A program made the translations under genes and the position numbers. Shown here in pieces: positions 6,701 through 15,084 of a DNA stretch of 64,000 bases. Numbering within the stretch: the first letter of the stretch is position 1; each line of letters opens with the position of its first letter. The notes under the pieces were generated by a model. It had not been told where the DNA came from and did no database searches. It worked only from the letters and a program-made list of their open reading frames with translations. Origin of the DNA: JASGMR01 sp963664675 (lineage in GTDB: Bacteria > Thermotogota > Thermotogae > Petrotogales > Kosmotogaceae); the NCBI GenBank assembly GCA_963664675.2, contig CAXXLB010000002.1, forward strand, positions 124,001-188,000, in the 5' to 3' direction.

Positions 6701-7219
6701 ATGAAAGATTTATTTCTGGCAGAACCGAGCGAAAAATATCAGAAGAGTTTTGAAGATTACGCCCTGGCGTACAGGAGAATAAACGATGAGCACTATTTCA
6801 TCAAATACGGGAAAGCACTGGAGAACTTCCGGGAATATTTAAACGAGCTGTACGCTTACTACACGGGAAAGAATCTGGCCGAAGGGGAAGTTGCCACTTC
6901 AACTTTCTGGCTGATCCATGAAAAAACAGTTGTGGGAGTATTGAGAATAAGGCATCAGGAGATAGAATGTGCCGGACATATCGGGTATGACATATCACCG
7001 GATCATAGAAACAGAGGTTACGGCTCTCAAATCTTAAAACTGGCACTGGAAAAAGCAACGGAAATGGGAATGAATGAAGTGATTTTAACCTGCGGGATAA
7101 ACAATATTGCATCAAAAAAGATCATAGAAAAGAACAATGGAAAATTACTGGGAACTTTCTTCGAAGAAGAAGAAAACGAACATATGTACAGATACAGCAT
7201 TGAATTAACCGAAAAATGA
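6701..7219 (+). CDS. GNAT family N-acetyltransferase
   Basis: The ATG at 6701 is chosen because GGAGG lies six bases before it; an in-frame GTG at 6653 has no ribosome site. The 172-residue protein has the complete GNAT core: a substrate strand (TFWLIHEKTVVGVLRIR), then motif A around IGYDISPDHRNRGYGSQIL with the R-x-x-G-x-G acetyl-CoA loop (RNRGYG), and motif B (ILTCGINNIASKKIIEKNNG). The pattern is close to the RimJ/RimL or antibiotic-acetyltransferase-like group widely found in Firmicutes. The acceptor is unknown. It converges on the next GNAT gene, with stops 16 bp apart and no hairpin between them. Confidence 0.88.
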   Translation: MKDLFLAEPSEKYQKSFEDYALAYRRINDEHYFIKYGKALENFREYLNELYAYYTGKNLAEGEVATSTFWLIHEKTVVGVLRIRHQEIECAGHIGYDISPDHRNRGYGSQILKLALEKATEMGMNEVILTCGINNIASKKIIEKNNGKLLGTFFEEEENEHMYRYSIELTEK

Positions 7220-7234
7220 TTACTTCTTTCCACT

Positions 7235-7693
7235 TCAACGGGAGGGTTTTTCACTGAACCTTTCACCGGTTTGTTTTTTTTTCAATGTTTTCTCCATGAA
7301 GTACCTTTCATTTATCACCGGATAATTTTTCTGAATATACACAGTCTTATATCCATTTTTCAGATAAAATGGCCTCGCCTGAAAATTCATGGTTGTAAGA
7401 AATGCTTTCGTACAATTTTTTTCGACCCCGGTTTTTTCCGCCTCGAATAATAACTTTTTGCCCAGACCTTCGCCACGTAGGTCTTCCCTGATCCATAAAA
7501 ACTCAATCTCCAGCCATTGTCCACTGATCGTGCATACGATTCCACCGATTAACCCATCATTTTCATCGGTTTCCGAAATGGTGAAGCGGGGTTCGTCTTT
7601 TATTTCAAAAAAATGAGCGTTGTATTCCTGTAGTTTCCTTCTGATTTTCAATATATCATCATCCGATGGGTATAAATTCAAGATATGGCCCAT
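7235..7693 (-). CDS. GNAT family N-acetyltransferase
   Basis: A 152-residue GNAT protein with the acetyl-CoA loop RGEGLG inside WIREDLRGEGLGKKLLFEAE and the C-terminal motif B region (AFLTTMNFQARPFYLKNGYK). The latter NF-A-x-x-FY-x-K-x-GY signature is common to small GNATs acting on amines. GGGAG stands before the ATG. The gene has a strong sigma-70 promoter about 100 bp upstream and a 5' leader opening with a hairpin (see separate entries). Substrate unknown. Confidence 0.88.
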   Translation of the reverse strand: MGHILNLYPSDDDILKIRRKLQEYNAHFFEIKDEPRFTISETDENDGLIGGIVCTISGQWLEIEFLWIREDLRGEGLGKKLLFEAEKTGVEKNCTKAFLTTMNFQARPFYLKNGYKTVYIQKNYPVINERYFMEKTLKKKQTGERFSEKPSR

Positions 7694-7760
7694 AATTTCT
7701 CCCTCTGTTTTCAGATATTGTTCATTAAAAATATAAAGACGGGTGAAAGATAATAAAAAA

Positions 7761-7779
7761 CCGACGCTTCAAACGTCGG
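7761..7779 (-). terminator. Terminator-like hairpin at the 5' end of the GNAT transcript
   Basis: Read on the minus strand, CCGACG-TTTGAAG-CGTCGG is followed at once by TTTTTT (7760-7755). The predicted transcript start (about 7781) is only 2-3 bases before the stem, so it is too early for ordinary termination. It may cap and protect the 5' end, cause promoter-proximal pausing, or terminate an unseen longer transcript. Confidence 0.55.
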
Positions 7780-7787
7780 ATGGATAT

Positions 7788-7816
7788 ATTATATCATAAA
7801 AAAGCCCCTCTGTCAA
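7788..7816 (-). promoter_or_regulatory. Consensus sigma-70 promoter
   Basis: On the minus strand: TTGACA (7816-7811), a 17-bp spacer, then TATAAT (7793-7788). Both boxes match the consensus perfectly. It points at the GNAT gene ending at 7235. Confidence 0.85.
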
Positions 7817-7979
7817 GACTTTGCAAAGTAATCCGTTAGTAACAATAATAGCCTCCTGGAAACGCATAAAAATTTTTGGAAACGGATAAATCCATTCAGC
7901 TATTTAATTGAATTATGAAAAGATTCTCACTCGATATAAAACCGGCCGTTCGTTTTTTCAAATAGTTCCGGAAAGGGTA

Positions 7980-7985
7980 TATAAT
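7980..7985 (+). promoter_or_regulatory. Putative -10 box for the DUF3795 gene
   Basis: TATAAT lies 38 bases before the ATG. The matching -35 position (7957-7962) reads TTCAAA, a four-of-six match at 17-bp spacing. Confidence 0.45.
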
Positions 7986-8022
7986 TTTACTCAGGAACAT
8001 CCACGGATTCGGGAGGTTAAAA

Positions 8023-8403
8023 ATGGATAGAGAAAAGGGAATCGCTTATTGCGGGCTGGCCTGCTGCGTATGTGGCTCGAACAACACCTGTGCAGGTTGC
8101 AGGAACGAAGGATGTACGGGTAAAGAATGGTGTAAATCATTCAACTGCTGTAAAGAAAAGGGCTTGAACGGCTGCTGGGAATGTGACGAATTTCCCTGCG
8201 ATAATCCCATGTTCAAAAAACTGAGGATTCTGACCTTTGCGAGATTCATAGCGGAATATGGTGAAGAGATGTTGATGAAAGCATTGGAAAAAAATGAAAA
8301 AAACGGCATGGTTTATCACTACGAGGAACAGCTCGTGGGCGATTACGACCAGGCACAGACGGAGGAAGAAATCAGAAAACTGATTCTCCGCGGATTGCAA
8401 TAA
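8023..8403 (+). CDS. DUF3795 cysteine-rich protein
   Basis: A 126-residue protein with the DUF3795 pattern: an N-terminal cysteine-rich half (YCGLACCVCGSN, CAGCRNEGC, CKSFNCCKEKG, GCWECDEFPC) that probably binds a metal such as zinc, and a helical C-terminal half starting at FKKLRILTFARFIAEYG. The start is fixed by GGGAGG seven bases upstream. Members are scattered among anaerobes and methanogens and have no established function. It is alone in its transcript. Confidence 0.85.
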   Translation: MDREKGIAYCGLACCVCGSNNTCAGCRNEGCTGKEWCKSFNCCKEKGLNGCWECDEFPCDNPMFKKLRILTFARFIAEYGEEMLMKALEKNEKNGMVYHYEEQLVGDYDQAQTEEEIRKLILRGLQ

Positions 8404-8616
8404 TAATTGAAAATGAAACTTTGAATCTTTATTTTTATAACTTCACGATAAAAGCAAAAAAGATTTCCCTATACCGTTGAATTTTTTCTTCTGCGGTAAT
8501 TCAAAATTATATCCGACATTCATTACTCCTTTCACATGTGCCCTTTTATTGCTCATCTTCGTTATGATATACTCTGGTTACTGCGGATTTATGAATATGG
8601 ACAGGAGGGAAAATCA

Positions 8617-9366
8617 ATGAGTGAAAAATATATAAACTTATCTTCCGACAATCTGGAAAGAGAACACCTGTGTTGTGCCATTTCGGACAAAAAACATCAA
8701 AAGGGTGTGGCTGCGAAAAAGGACTGGTTAAAAGGGAGGATACCCGAAGGACACGTTTTCAGAAAACTGGACGAGAAGGGAAAAGTCTTCATAGAATACA
8801 CTCCTCTGGAAAAAGCCTGGGTTCCGGTTGTAGGTGATAATTACACATATATTCACTGCCTGTGGGTTTCGGGGAAATTCAAGAAAAGCGGCCACGGGAA
8901 AGCCCTCCTCGAATACTGTATAGAAGATGCCAGAAAACAGGGAAAATCAGGTGTCTGTATCATAAGCTCAAAAAAGAAGAAACCCTTTCTCTCAGACAGA
9001 AAGTTCATGGAAAAATTCGGTTTCGAAACTGTGGATTCCATAGGTGATGATTATCTTCTGCTGGCGCTTTCGTTCGATGGAACAAAACCAAGATTTACGG
9101 ATAATGCAAAGTTACAGAATATAGATGATGATACCCTGACGATTTACTACGGCATGCAGTGTCCGTACATTCCCAACTGTATCGAGCAGATCGAAAAATA
9201 CTGTGAAGCCAGCGATATACCACTCAATCTTATACCGGTCGACACACTGGAAAAAGCTAAATCCCTCCCGTGTGTTTTCAACAACTGGGCAGTATTCTAC
9301 AATGGTAAATTTGAAACGGTACACCTGCTGAATGAGGGCTATCTGAAAAAGATGCTAAAATTGTAG
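8617..9366 (+). CDS. GNAT acetyltransferase with C-terminal YoaP-like domain
   Basis: The ATG at 8617 follows AGGAGGG, whereas an upstream in-frame start at 8536 has none. The 249-residue protein has two parts. Residues about 1-155 form a GNAT fold with a variant CoA loop (KKSGHGKALLE) and a Lys-rich insert (SSKKKKPFLSD). The C-terminal part carries the YoaP-type domain, a thioredoxin-fold-like segment: IYYGMQCPYIPNCIEQIEKY with two cysteines in C-x5-C spacing, and VFNNWAVFYNGKFETVHLLNEGYL. The architecture is common in clostridia and other anaerobes, but the reaction is not known. Confidence 0.85.
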   Translation: MSEKYINLSSDNLEREHLCCAISDKKHQKGVAAKKDWLKGRIPEGHVFRKLDEKGKVFIEYTPLEKAWVPVVGDNYTYIHCLWVSGKFKKSGHGKALLEYCIEDARKQGKSGVCIISSKKKKPFLSDRKFMEKFGFETVDSIGDDYLLLALSFDGTKPRFTDNAKLQNIDDDTLTIYYGMQCPYIPNCIEQIEKYCEASDIPLNLIPVDTLEKAKSLPCVFNNWAVFYNGKFETVHLLNEGYLKKMLKL

Positions 9367-9765
9367 GAATTCTTTGGACTTTTTAAATTGATGCTTTTTT
9401 CTTCGCAGTTATATAATAATTTGCTGAATTCTTTATCATATACATTATGGTTTCACCCTAACACTCAAATACTACCATATACATATTGTTCGGTTATACA
9501 CCTCTTTTCCCCTTTTAAGAGTCTTTGTTTTTTCTATAAATGTTTAGTCTTCTATATTTGATTAATATATTAAATACATCGGTATAAATATTTATTCTTT
9601 GGTATTCCTGTAATTACTTTTTTTTATTATTTTTTTGTATATTTTATTTAAATTTTCTCAAAACACTCTATGTACTTCTTTTTTTGAAAAAAATTTAATT
9701 TAAAGAATATTTATATTATAATGAAAAATATATTTGAGAAAATAATTTATTGAAGGGACTAAATA
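9367..9765. other. AT-rich intergenic region
   Basis: About 400 bp with no credible ORF and long T and A tracts. A TATAAT at 9717-9722 lies about 44 bases before the next ATG and may be its -10 box; no clear -35 is visible. No hairpin with a T run was seen after the upstream gene. Confidence 0.6.
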
Positions 9766-10719
9766 ATGACATATAAAGTAGCTATAATCGGTAGTTTTCA
9801 AAAATATTATAATGATGTTCTAAAAGTGATCAAATTATTTCATGAAAATGGCTTATGGGTTTTATCTCCAAAAGTCTCAAAAATAGCTGGGAAAATAGAC
9901 GATTCTGTAATTTTTGAATCAGATAATACTTTATATAGTCCAGAAGAAATAGAAATGGTGACATTGGAAAAAATTCTGGATTCTAAGGCTGTATATGTAT
10001 ACAATCCCAAGGGTTATGTTGATAAAACAACTTGTTATGAAATCGGATTTTGTATTAGTCGTTCAATACCACTTTATTTTTACACTAAACCTGATGATCT
10101 TCCCATTCCTATACAGACTCAACAAATTTTGATTCCTGAGGCCTTCGTAAAAACTTTTGTATCTGGCAAATGTAAATTTATTGAACATTATGATTTATGT
10201 GATTCAGCAAAAAAAGCATTTAATAATATAATGGGTATTTCTTTTAATGCCATTTCACCGGCTACGAAAAATAAAAATGTTGTAATTTGCGGTAGTATGA
10301 GTTTTTACAAGCAAATGCTTGAATGTAAAATTGAGTTACAAAAATTTGGAATTAATTGCATTGTTCCCAAAAACGAAAATGAGCTTATAAATATTTTGAA
10401 TGAAAAAGAATTTTGTTCTTTTAAACAACGCGTTTCAAATGCTTATTTACGAAAAATCAGGGATAAAAATACAACAGCAGTTCTTATTTACAATGGAACC
10501 AAAAATGGTGTGAAAAATTATATTGGTACTAGCACTTTGATAGAATTGGCAACAGCTCTTTCCTGGAATAAAAAGATATATCTATTTGATGAATTTTATG
10601 AGCCTATTTCAGAGGAACTTTTAGCTTGGAATTGTATACCTTTACATAGAAATTTGAATAAATTGACAAATTCTCTAAATTTATATGAAGAATCTGGTTC
10701 AAAAAGCGTTTCAAAATAA
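9766..10719 (+). CDS. Tandem-duplicated nucleoside 2-deoxyribosyltransferase-like protein
   Basis: A 317-residue protein made of two copies of a Rossmann-like NDT-type domain. The first (about 3-108) opens VAIIGSFQKYY and has YVDKTTCYEIGFCISRSIPL. The second (about 170-275) opens VVICGSMSFYK and has YIGTSTLIELATALSWNKKI. The Glu in each of these later motifs (E92 and E260) lies where NDT-type enzymes carry the catalytic nucleophile. Other members of this broad fold bind nucleotides in signalling or defence. GAAGGG precedes the ATG. GC is clearly below the neighbours and the 3' flank has a gene remnant, so recent gain is likely. It could be a nucleotide-handling enzyme or a sensor; the enzymatic role is an inference. 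Confidence 0.6.
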   Translation: MTYKVAIIGSFQKYYNDVLKVIKLFHENGLWVLSPKVSKIAGKIDDSVIFESDNTLYSPEEIEMVTLEKILDSKAVYVYNPKGYVDKTTCYEIGFCISRSIPLYFYTKPDDLPIPIQTQQILIPEAFVKTFVSGKCKFIEHYDLCDSAKKAFNNIMGISFNAISPATKNKNVVICGSMSFYKQMLECKIELQKFGINCIVPKNENELINILNEKEFCSFKQRVSNAYLRKIRDKNTTAVLIYNGTKNGVKNYIGTSTLIELATALSWNKKIYLFDEFYEPISEELLAWNCIPLHRNLNKLTNSLNLYEESGSKSVSK

Positions 10720-10779
10720 TTATCAGCTTTACTTATTTTATGATTAAAAGTACAATTATTAAAATACATACAGGCTGAT

Positions 10780-11063
10780 ATGATAATTAAAAACATTTTC
10801 TTATATCACATAGGTTATGAATTGCAAAAATTGTTTAAAGTTAGTAAAACATGCTCTCCTACTGATATTTATACCAGTTTCAACTTTATTACACCGCCTG
10901 GGATATCGTTTTAGAAAGCGTTATTGTTTCTGCTTCAAACTATTTTAAGTCGGATATCGTTTATAATATAATTAATACTTTGGTTCCTGGGAAAGTTCTT
11001 ATTACACAAGGACATAAATTTGAAAAACTAACATTAAGCACTTATTTAAACAAAGATTATTGA
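10780..11063 (+). pseudogene. Possible frameshifted gene remnant
   Basis: Two open segments in neighbouring frames look protein-like. From ATG 10780 the frame reads MIIKNIFLYHIGYELQKLFK and on to a TAG at 10912. The -1 frame continues through WDIVLESVIVSASNYF and DIVYNIINTLVPGKVLITQG to a TGA at 11061. A one-base shift near 10895-10900 would join them into about 95 residues. No family is recognised and no ribosome site is convincing, so it may also be chance. Confidence 0.35.
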
Positions 11064-11220
11064 AAATTCTTTTATACCGATATATTTTATAATTATCGTC
11101 CAAAATTTGTAAATTAAATTCCTCTTTTGAGATAATAATTTTTCAAATTCCCGGTTTGTTCTTTTCATCAAAGAAGCATATACTATATAAACAGAATATA
11201 ACGGGAGGTAAAAAATCAGA

Positions 11221-11937
11221 ATGGAACAGGAATTCACATATACCGATTATCGGACATATCTTGATTATTTAAAATCCTTTTCAGAAGGATCTCTCGTGGA
11301 GTTCCAGCACAGGTTGATTCCGGAAGAACAAATTCTCGGAGTCAGAACACCCCATCTGCGCTCCATAGCGAAACAAATTGCGAAGGGCGACTGGCGGAAA
11401 TTTCTCGCTGCCGCCAGAGACGACACGATGGAAGAGATCATGATGCAGGGGCTGGTGATCGGATATGCAAAAATGGATTACGAAGAGGCTCTGGAACGCG
11501 CCGCATCATTCGCACCGAAAATCAACAGCTGGGCGACGTGTGATATCTGCTGTTCTTCCTTCAGATTTTTTAAAAAGAACCGGGAATCGTCCCTTGAATT
11601 CTTAAAACCCTATCTCCAGAGGGAAGATGAATTTTTAGTGAGATTCGGCGTTATTCTTCTGATGGATTTCTTCATCTGCGATGAGTATATAGACAGACTT
11701 TTTCCACTCTTCGACAGCATAAAACATGAAGGATATTATGTCAAAATGGGTATTGCGTGGGCCGTTTCAGTCTGTTTCGTCAAATTTCCCCAGAATACCG
11801 CAGTTTATCTGAATTCTAACAAACTGGATGACTGGACGTACAATAAAGCGTTGCAGAAGATCATCGAATCCCGCCGCGTGGACGATGAAGCAAAAAAGAA
11901 AATCCGCACTATGAAACGAAAAACAAAAAAACAGTAA
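11221..11937 (+). CDS. AlkD-like DNA alkylation repair protein
   Basis: A 238-residue all-helical protein of the AlkD family, HEAT-repeat DNA glycosylases that remove bulky or cationic alkylated bases without base flipping. Visible family features are the N-terminal GVRTPHLRSIAKQIAKGDW, EEIMMQGLVIGYAKM, and the INSWATCDICCSSF block with the Trp and Asp (W104, D108) that line the DNA-lesion pocket. The middle LVRFGVILLMDFFI and GYYVKMGIAWAVSVC repeats are typical HEAT pairs. A basic tail (KRKTKKQ) may contact DNA. GGGAGG stands upstream of the ATG. Single gene; no SOS box seen. Confidence 0.87.
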   Translation: MEQEFTYTDYRTYLDYLKSFSEGSLVEFQHRLIPEEQILGVRTPHLRSIAKQIAKGDWRKFLAAARDDTMEEIMMQGLVIGYAKMDYEEALERAASFAPKINSWATCDICCSSFRFFKKNRESSLEFLKPYLQREDEFLVRFGVILLMDFFICDEYIDRLFPLFDSIKHEGYYVKMGIAWAVSVCFVKFPQNTAVYLNSNKLDDWTYNKALQKIIESRRVDDEAKKKIRTMKRKTKKQ

Positions 11938-12179
11938 CTTTTTCGATGATTGATTATGTTAAACATAAGATCTTATTCTTCTTAACGACTCTCATCATCT
12001 ATATTAGGCGCAAAGGAATTGTATACGTAAAAACGGGTTTTTTATGTTATAAAGTACGGAGCAAAAAAATATAAAACATCTTTTAACAAAACAAACTTGA
12101 ATTCCGCCTCGATCACCTTCATAATTCTTTCCTCATTGTCTTTAATCCTTATTTTTGTTTCAATGCTTCATACCGTTTT

Positions 12180-12743
12180 TTATATTTTATAAAGTTCTTT
12201 GTACTTTTTATAATCCCTTTCCACCGAATTCACATAATTTCTGGTCTCAGGATATGGGATCTGCGTCAGGTTTTTTCCATCCGGAGAAAGACCGGGATCG
12301 CTCAACCAGCCGTCAACAGTTCCGGGTCCAGCGTTGTAAGCGCACAGTGCCGTCCGCAATATTCCGTATCTTCGAAACATCATGGAGAGATACCTGCATC
12401 CGTAACGGATGTTGATCTCGGGCTGAAAAAGATCTTCGGAAGAATAATTCTTCTCTTCACTTCCCTGAAGCCATTCGAACGTGTCGGGCATGATCTGCAT
12501 CAATCCAAGGGCACCCGAAGAGGATCTCGCAGCTTCGTTGAAGCTGCTTTCCGAACGAATCACCGCATAAATCAGTGCGGGTTCCAGATCGTATTCCTCC
12601 GCACTCCATTCAACATATTCGGTATAACGGAGGGGATAAATAAATTTTTGTCGCTGAATATAGCGCATCCAGAAAAGAAGGACAACGATCACCAGTGCTG
12701 TTAATAATAAGATTCGCTTCCAAATTTTTTTAGAAAAACTCAC
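12180..12743 (-). CDS. Membrane-anchored lytic transglycosylase (SLT domain)
   Basis: Start is GTG with GGAGG six bases before it. An N-terminal anchor (residues about 9-26) is followed by a goose-lysozyme-like SLT domain. The catalytic Glu is E65 in YAVIRSESSFNEAARSS. The ALGLMQIMPDTFEW and ALCAYNAGPGTVDGWLSD blocks are standard motifs of the MltE/Slt family. The protein should cleave peptidoglycan glycan strands to 1,6-anhydro ends outside the cytoplasmic membrane. At 187 residues it has only the catalytic domain and the anchor, without the superhelical part of Slt70. Monocistronic. Confidence 0.92.
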   Translation of the reverse strand: MSFSKKIWKRILLLTALVIVVLLFWMRYIQRQKFIYPLRYTEYVEWSAEEYDLEPALIYAVIRSESSFNEAARSSSGALGLMQIMPDTFEWLQGSEEKNYSSEDLFQPEINIRYGCRYLSMMFRRYGILRTALCAYNAGPGTVDGWLSDPGLSPDGKNLTQIPYPETRNYVNSVERDYKKYKELYKI

Positions 12744-13201
12744 TTCCCACCTCCGGAATCTCTCGATAACCTTTTATCTACATTGTCTTTCACCCGATTT
12801 TACCGCCCTCTTCTATATAAAATAACGCTTCACGAAACTTTTTTATATTTAACATATCATAAAAAAGATTCTTACTCTCTTCAGACCGATTTTTTTCGTG
12901 TTACTTTCAATTTTAAAATACATTTTTTTAAAAACATGATCATGATTCTCACTCCATTATTTCGATGATCCCATAATTACAGAAAATTTTTTACTTCTCA
13001 CAGAACTAAGATCAATAAAATACCTTTCCTCTGCCGGAAATAACGCCCGCAGATCTGTATTCCAGTTTTTTATTTGAATTTATATATCATTGAGACATCA
13101 ATACAATACGAATAAATTAAGCCGGATGTTTTTTTGAATAATCTGATTAATTTTCCGGAATATATATTCCCCGATATAAAAAATTATTCTGATTTCTTCA
13201 T
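12744..13201. other. AT-rich intergenic region
   Basis: About 460 bp without a credible gene. A 61-codon ORF here (12783-12968) is Phe- and Leu-rich and lacks a ribosome site. The left end probably holds the transglycosylase promoter; no clear boxes were recognised. Confidence 0.5.
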
Positions 13202-13226
13202 AAAAAAACAGCGAATTTTCATTCGC
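13202..13226 (-). terminator. Rho-independent terminator of the arsR-permease-thioredoxin operon
   Basis: On the minus strand: stem GCGAAT-GAAA-ATTCGC with a GAAA tetraloop, then TG and seven T (13208-13202). It lies 44 bases after the thioredoxin-like gene. Confidence 0.85.
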
Positions 13227-13269
13227 CATTTTTCAGGTAAAAAGGTATTTTTATTATATCTGAACGGGG

Positions 13270-13512
13270 CTATAATTTCTTTCTGATCAATTCTTTCGCT
13301 TCTTCGACCTTCGGAATCTTTCCGGTTAACACCACTTCATCGTCTATGGCTACTCCCGGAGTTGATACTATTCCGGAATTCATTATTTCCATCATGTCTG
13401 TTATTTTTTCAACATCAGCTTCGATTTGAAGTTCTTCAACCGCTTTTTTAAATACCTTTTCCGTTTGTTTGCATCTCGGGCAGCCAGAACCATAAATTTT
13501 TATTTTCATCAT
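13270..13512 (-). CDS. Small thioredoxin-fold protein (TM0996/MTH895-type)
   Basis: An 80-residue redox protein with the CPRC active site (C11, C14) in IYGSGCPRCKQTEK and the cis-Pro motif STPGVAIDD. It ends at AKELIRKKL, the normal length for the thioredoxin_3 'redox-active disulfide protein 2' family. Members are commonly encoded next to DUF318-type permeases, as here, 15 bp downstream of one. They may hand electrons or a thiol-bound ligand to that permease. AGGAGG precedes the ATG. It is the last gene of a three-gene operon under an ArsR-type regulator. Confidence 0.9.
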   Translation of the reverse strand: MMKIKIYGSGCPRCKQTEKVFKKAVEELQIEADVEKITDMMEIMNSGIVSTPGVAIDDEVVLTGKIPKVEEAKELIRKKL

Positions 13513-13527
13513 TCTTTTTCCTCCTGT

Positions 13528-14652
13528 TTACAATATATTTCCATATATGAAGCCCCAGGTTGTAGAAAAAACTATCACAAGCGCGAAGTATGTGAAGGCT
13601 TTTTTCTTTCCCAGAAGCTTCGTTAACACTATCATATTCGGCAAACTCAGGGTGTATCCGGCCATGAACAGAGAGAGCGCGGGCCCTTTACCCATTCCAA
13701 GTTCCATGAATGACTGAATGATCGGCACCTCAGTCAGCGTTGCGAAATACATCAGTGCCCCGAATATCGAAGCAAAAAAGTTCGAAAACAGTCTTTCGCC
13801 TCCCAGAAGCGTCTGTACCACGCTTTCGGGAAGAATCGCGGTGATAACCCCCGCGGAAAAAACCCCTATGAACAGATACGGAAGTATTTTTTTTGTGAAA
13901 TCCCATGTTTCTCCAAGCCAGGATTTTGTGTAGTCCCTTTTGAACGACAGTGCCATTATTACAACAGTTATCGCAGATGCCGTCATCAGAATGGCTTTCA
14001 GGGTTCCATTTATGGACAATCCTCCCACTATAAGAAAGATGAACTGAAACCCTATGAAAAGAATTGTCTGAAGGGGCGTTATCGAATCGTCATTTTCTCC
14101 GGTGGTCGATACGAATCCTCCCCGACCTTCTTCTTCCCTGAAGATCATTTGCATTATCATTCCGATTATTATCGCCGAGATCACCGTTGCGATAAGCCTC
14201 ATTATGGACAGTTCCCATCCGAGCACACTACCGGTCAGAAATATCGCCGCCACATTTATCGCGGGACCGGTAAAAAGAAATGCCATCGCGGGACCAAGTC
14301 CGGCTCCCCTTTTATAGATTCCTCCAAAGAGGGGGAGTATCGTACAGGAACACACCGCCAAAATTCCTCCTGAAACCGCAGCAATCGGATAAGCGATGAT
14401 TTTTTTCGACTTCGGGCCGAGTAATTTCAGAATGAAATCCTTTTTAACGAATACCGTTATCGTTCCGGCTATAAAAAAAGCAGGAACCAGGCACAGCAGA
14501 ACATGTTCTTTCGCATACGAGCCCAACATCGCGAATCCATTCAATATAGCCGTTTGAACCGCATCGTTCGAGAAGGGAACGAAATAAAAGAACAGAAATC
14601 CCGCTACGAGGAGTAATATTTTATACAGCTCTTTTTTCGAACTTTTTTCCAC
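13528..14652 (-). CDS. DUF318/ArsP-like permease
   Basis: A 374-residue membrane protein with about ten hydrophobic segments in two halves. It carries the family CSCT motif (residues 101-104, AVCSCTILPLFGG) and the FTGPAINVAAIF segment. A second half with TLTEVPIIQSFMELGMG and LSLPNMIVLTKLLG repeats the pattern. Related permeases include ArsP (organoarsenical efflux) and others of unknown substrate. Coupling to an ArsR-type regulator and a thioredoxin-like protein supports a thiol-reactive substrate such as an arsenic or sulfur compound. The substrate is inferred. Confidence 0.85.
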   Translation of the reverse strand: MEKSSKKELYKILLLVAGFLFFYFVPFSNDAVQTAILNGFAMLGSYAKEHVLLCLVPAFFIAGTITVFVKKDFILKLLGPKSKKIIAYPIAAVSGGILAVCSCTILPLFGGIYKRGAGLGPAMAFLFTGPAINVAAIFLTGSVLGWELSIMRLIATVISAIIIGMIMQMIFREEEGRGGFVSTTGENDDSITPLQTILFIGFQFIFLIVGGLSINGTLKAILMTASAITVVIMALSFKRDYTKSWLGETWDFTKKILPYLFIGVFSAGVITAILPESVVQTLLGGERLFSNFFASIFGALMYFATLTEVPIIQSFMELGMGKGPALSLFMAGYTLSLPNMIVLTKLLGKKKAFTYFALVIVFSTTWGFIYGNIL

Positions 14653-14667
14653 TTATTTTTCTCCCTT

Positions 14668-14934
14668 TCAGTCCTTTGAAATTTTTTCAACCAGATTTAT
14701 GATCTCCAGAACCCTGTTATCCTTCAACTTCAGATTCTTTCTGACGCCATCCCTTTCTATGATGATGAGCCCCGCGTCCTTCAAAGCTTTTATATGACGG
14801 GAGATAGTCGTTTTATCAATATCGAACTCCTTGTCCAGCTCACACATACAGATACATTTTTCATTCACTCTCTTCAGTATTTTTATTCTCCATTCACACG
14901 ACAACGCTTTGAAAATTTTTATCATTTTTTCCAT
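14668..14934 (-). CDS. ArsR/SmtB-family transcriptional regulator
   Basis: An 88-residue winged-helix repressor. The metal-site helix reads KCICMCELD with Cys27, Cys29 and Cys31, the ELCVCDL-type alpha-3 site used for As(III), Cd or Pb. An additional Cys lies at 13. The recognition helix is FDIDKTTISRHIKALKDAG and the wing IIIERDGVRKNLKL. A GGAGGAA site precedes the ATG. It heads the permease-thioredoxin operon and should repress it by binding the palindrome at 14972-14991. Confidence 0.9.
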   Translation of the reverse strand: MEKMIKIFKALSCEWRIKILKRVNEKCICMCELDKEFDIDKTTISRHIKALKDAGLIIIERDGVRKNLKLKDNRVLEIINLVEKISKD

Positions 14935-14971
14935 GGGGTTCCTCCTCTTTCAACATCACTATGCTATCATA

Positions 14972-14991
14972 TATTGCATAGTTGTGCAATA
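14972..14991. promoter_or_regulatory. Candidate ArsR operator
   Basis: A perfect 7-bp inverted repeat, TATTGCA-TAGTTG-TGCAATA, 37 bases upstream of the regulator's ATG. A TATGAT -10-like box (minus strand, 14971-14966) abuts it, so binding would block the promoter. It also lies within 100 bp of the divergent thioredoxin-like/ccdA genes and could control both sides. Confidence 0.65.
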
Positions 14992-15084
14992 ATACTATTA
15001 TTTTAATCTGATCTCAATGATTTATTCTCACGTGTGATGCTATTATATGAGTAATTGTACAACATAACAATTATGGGGGCGGAT

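Noticed and set aside
12783..12968. 61-codon ORF in an intergenic gap
   Set aside because: Phe/Leu-rich translation of AT-rich DNA without a ribosome site.
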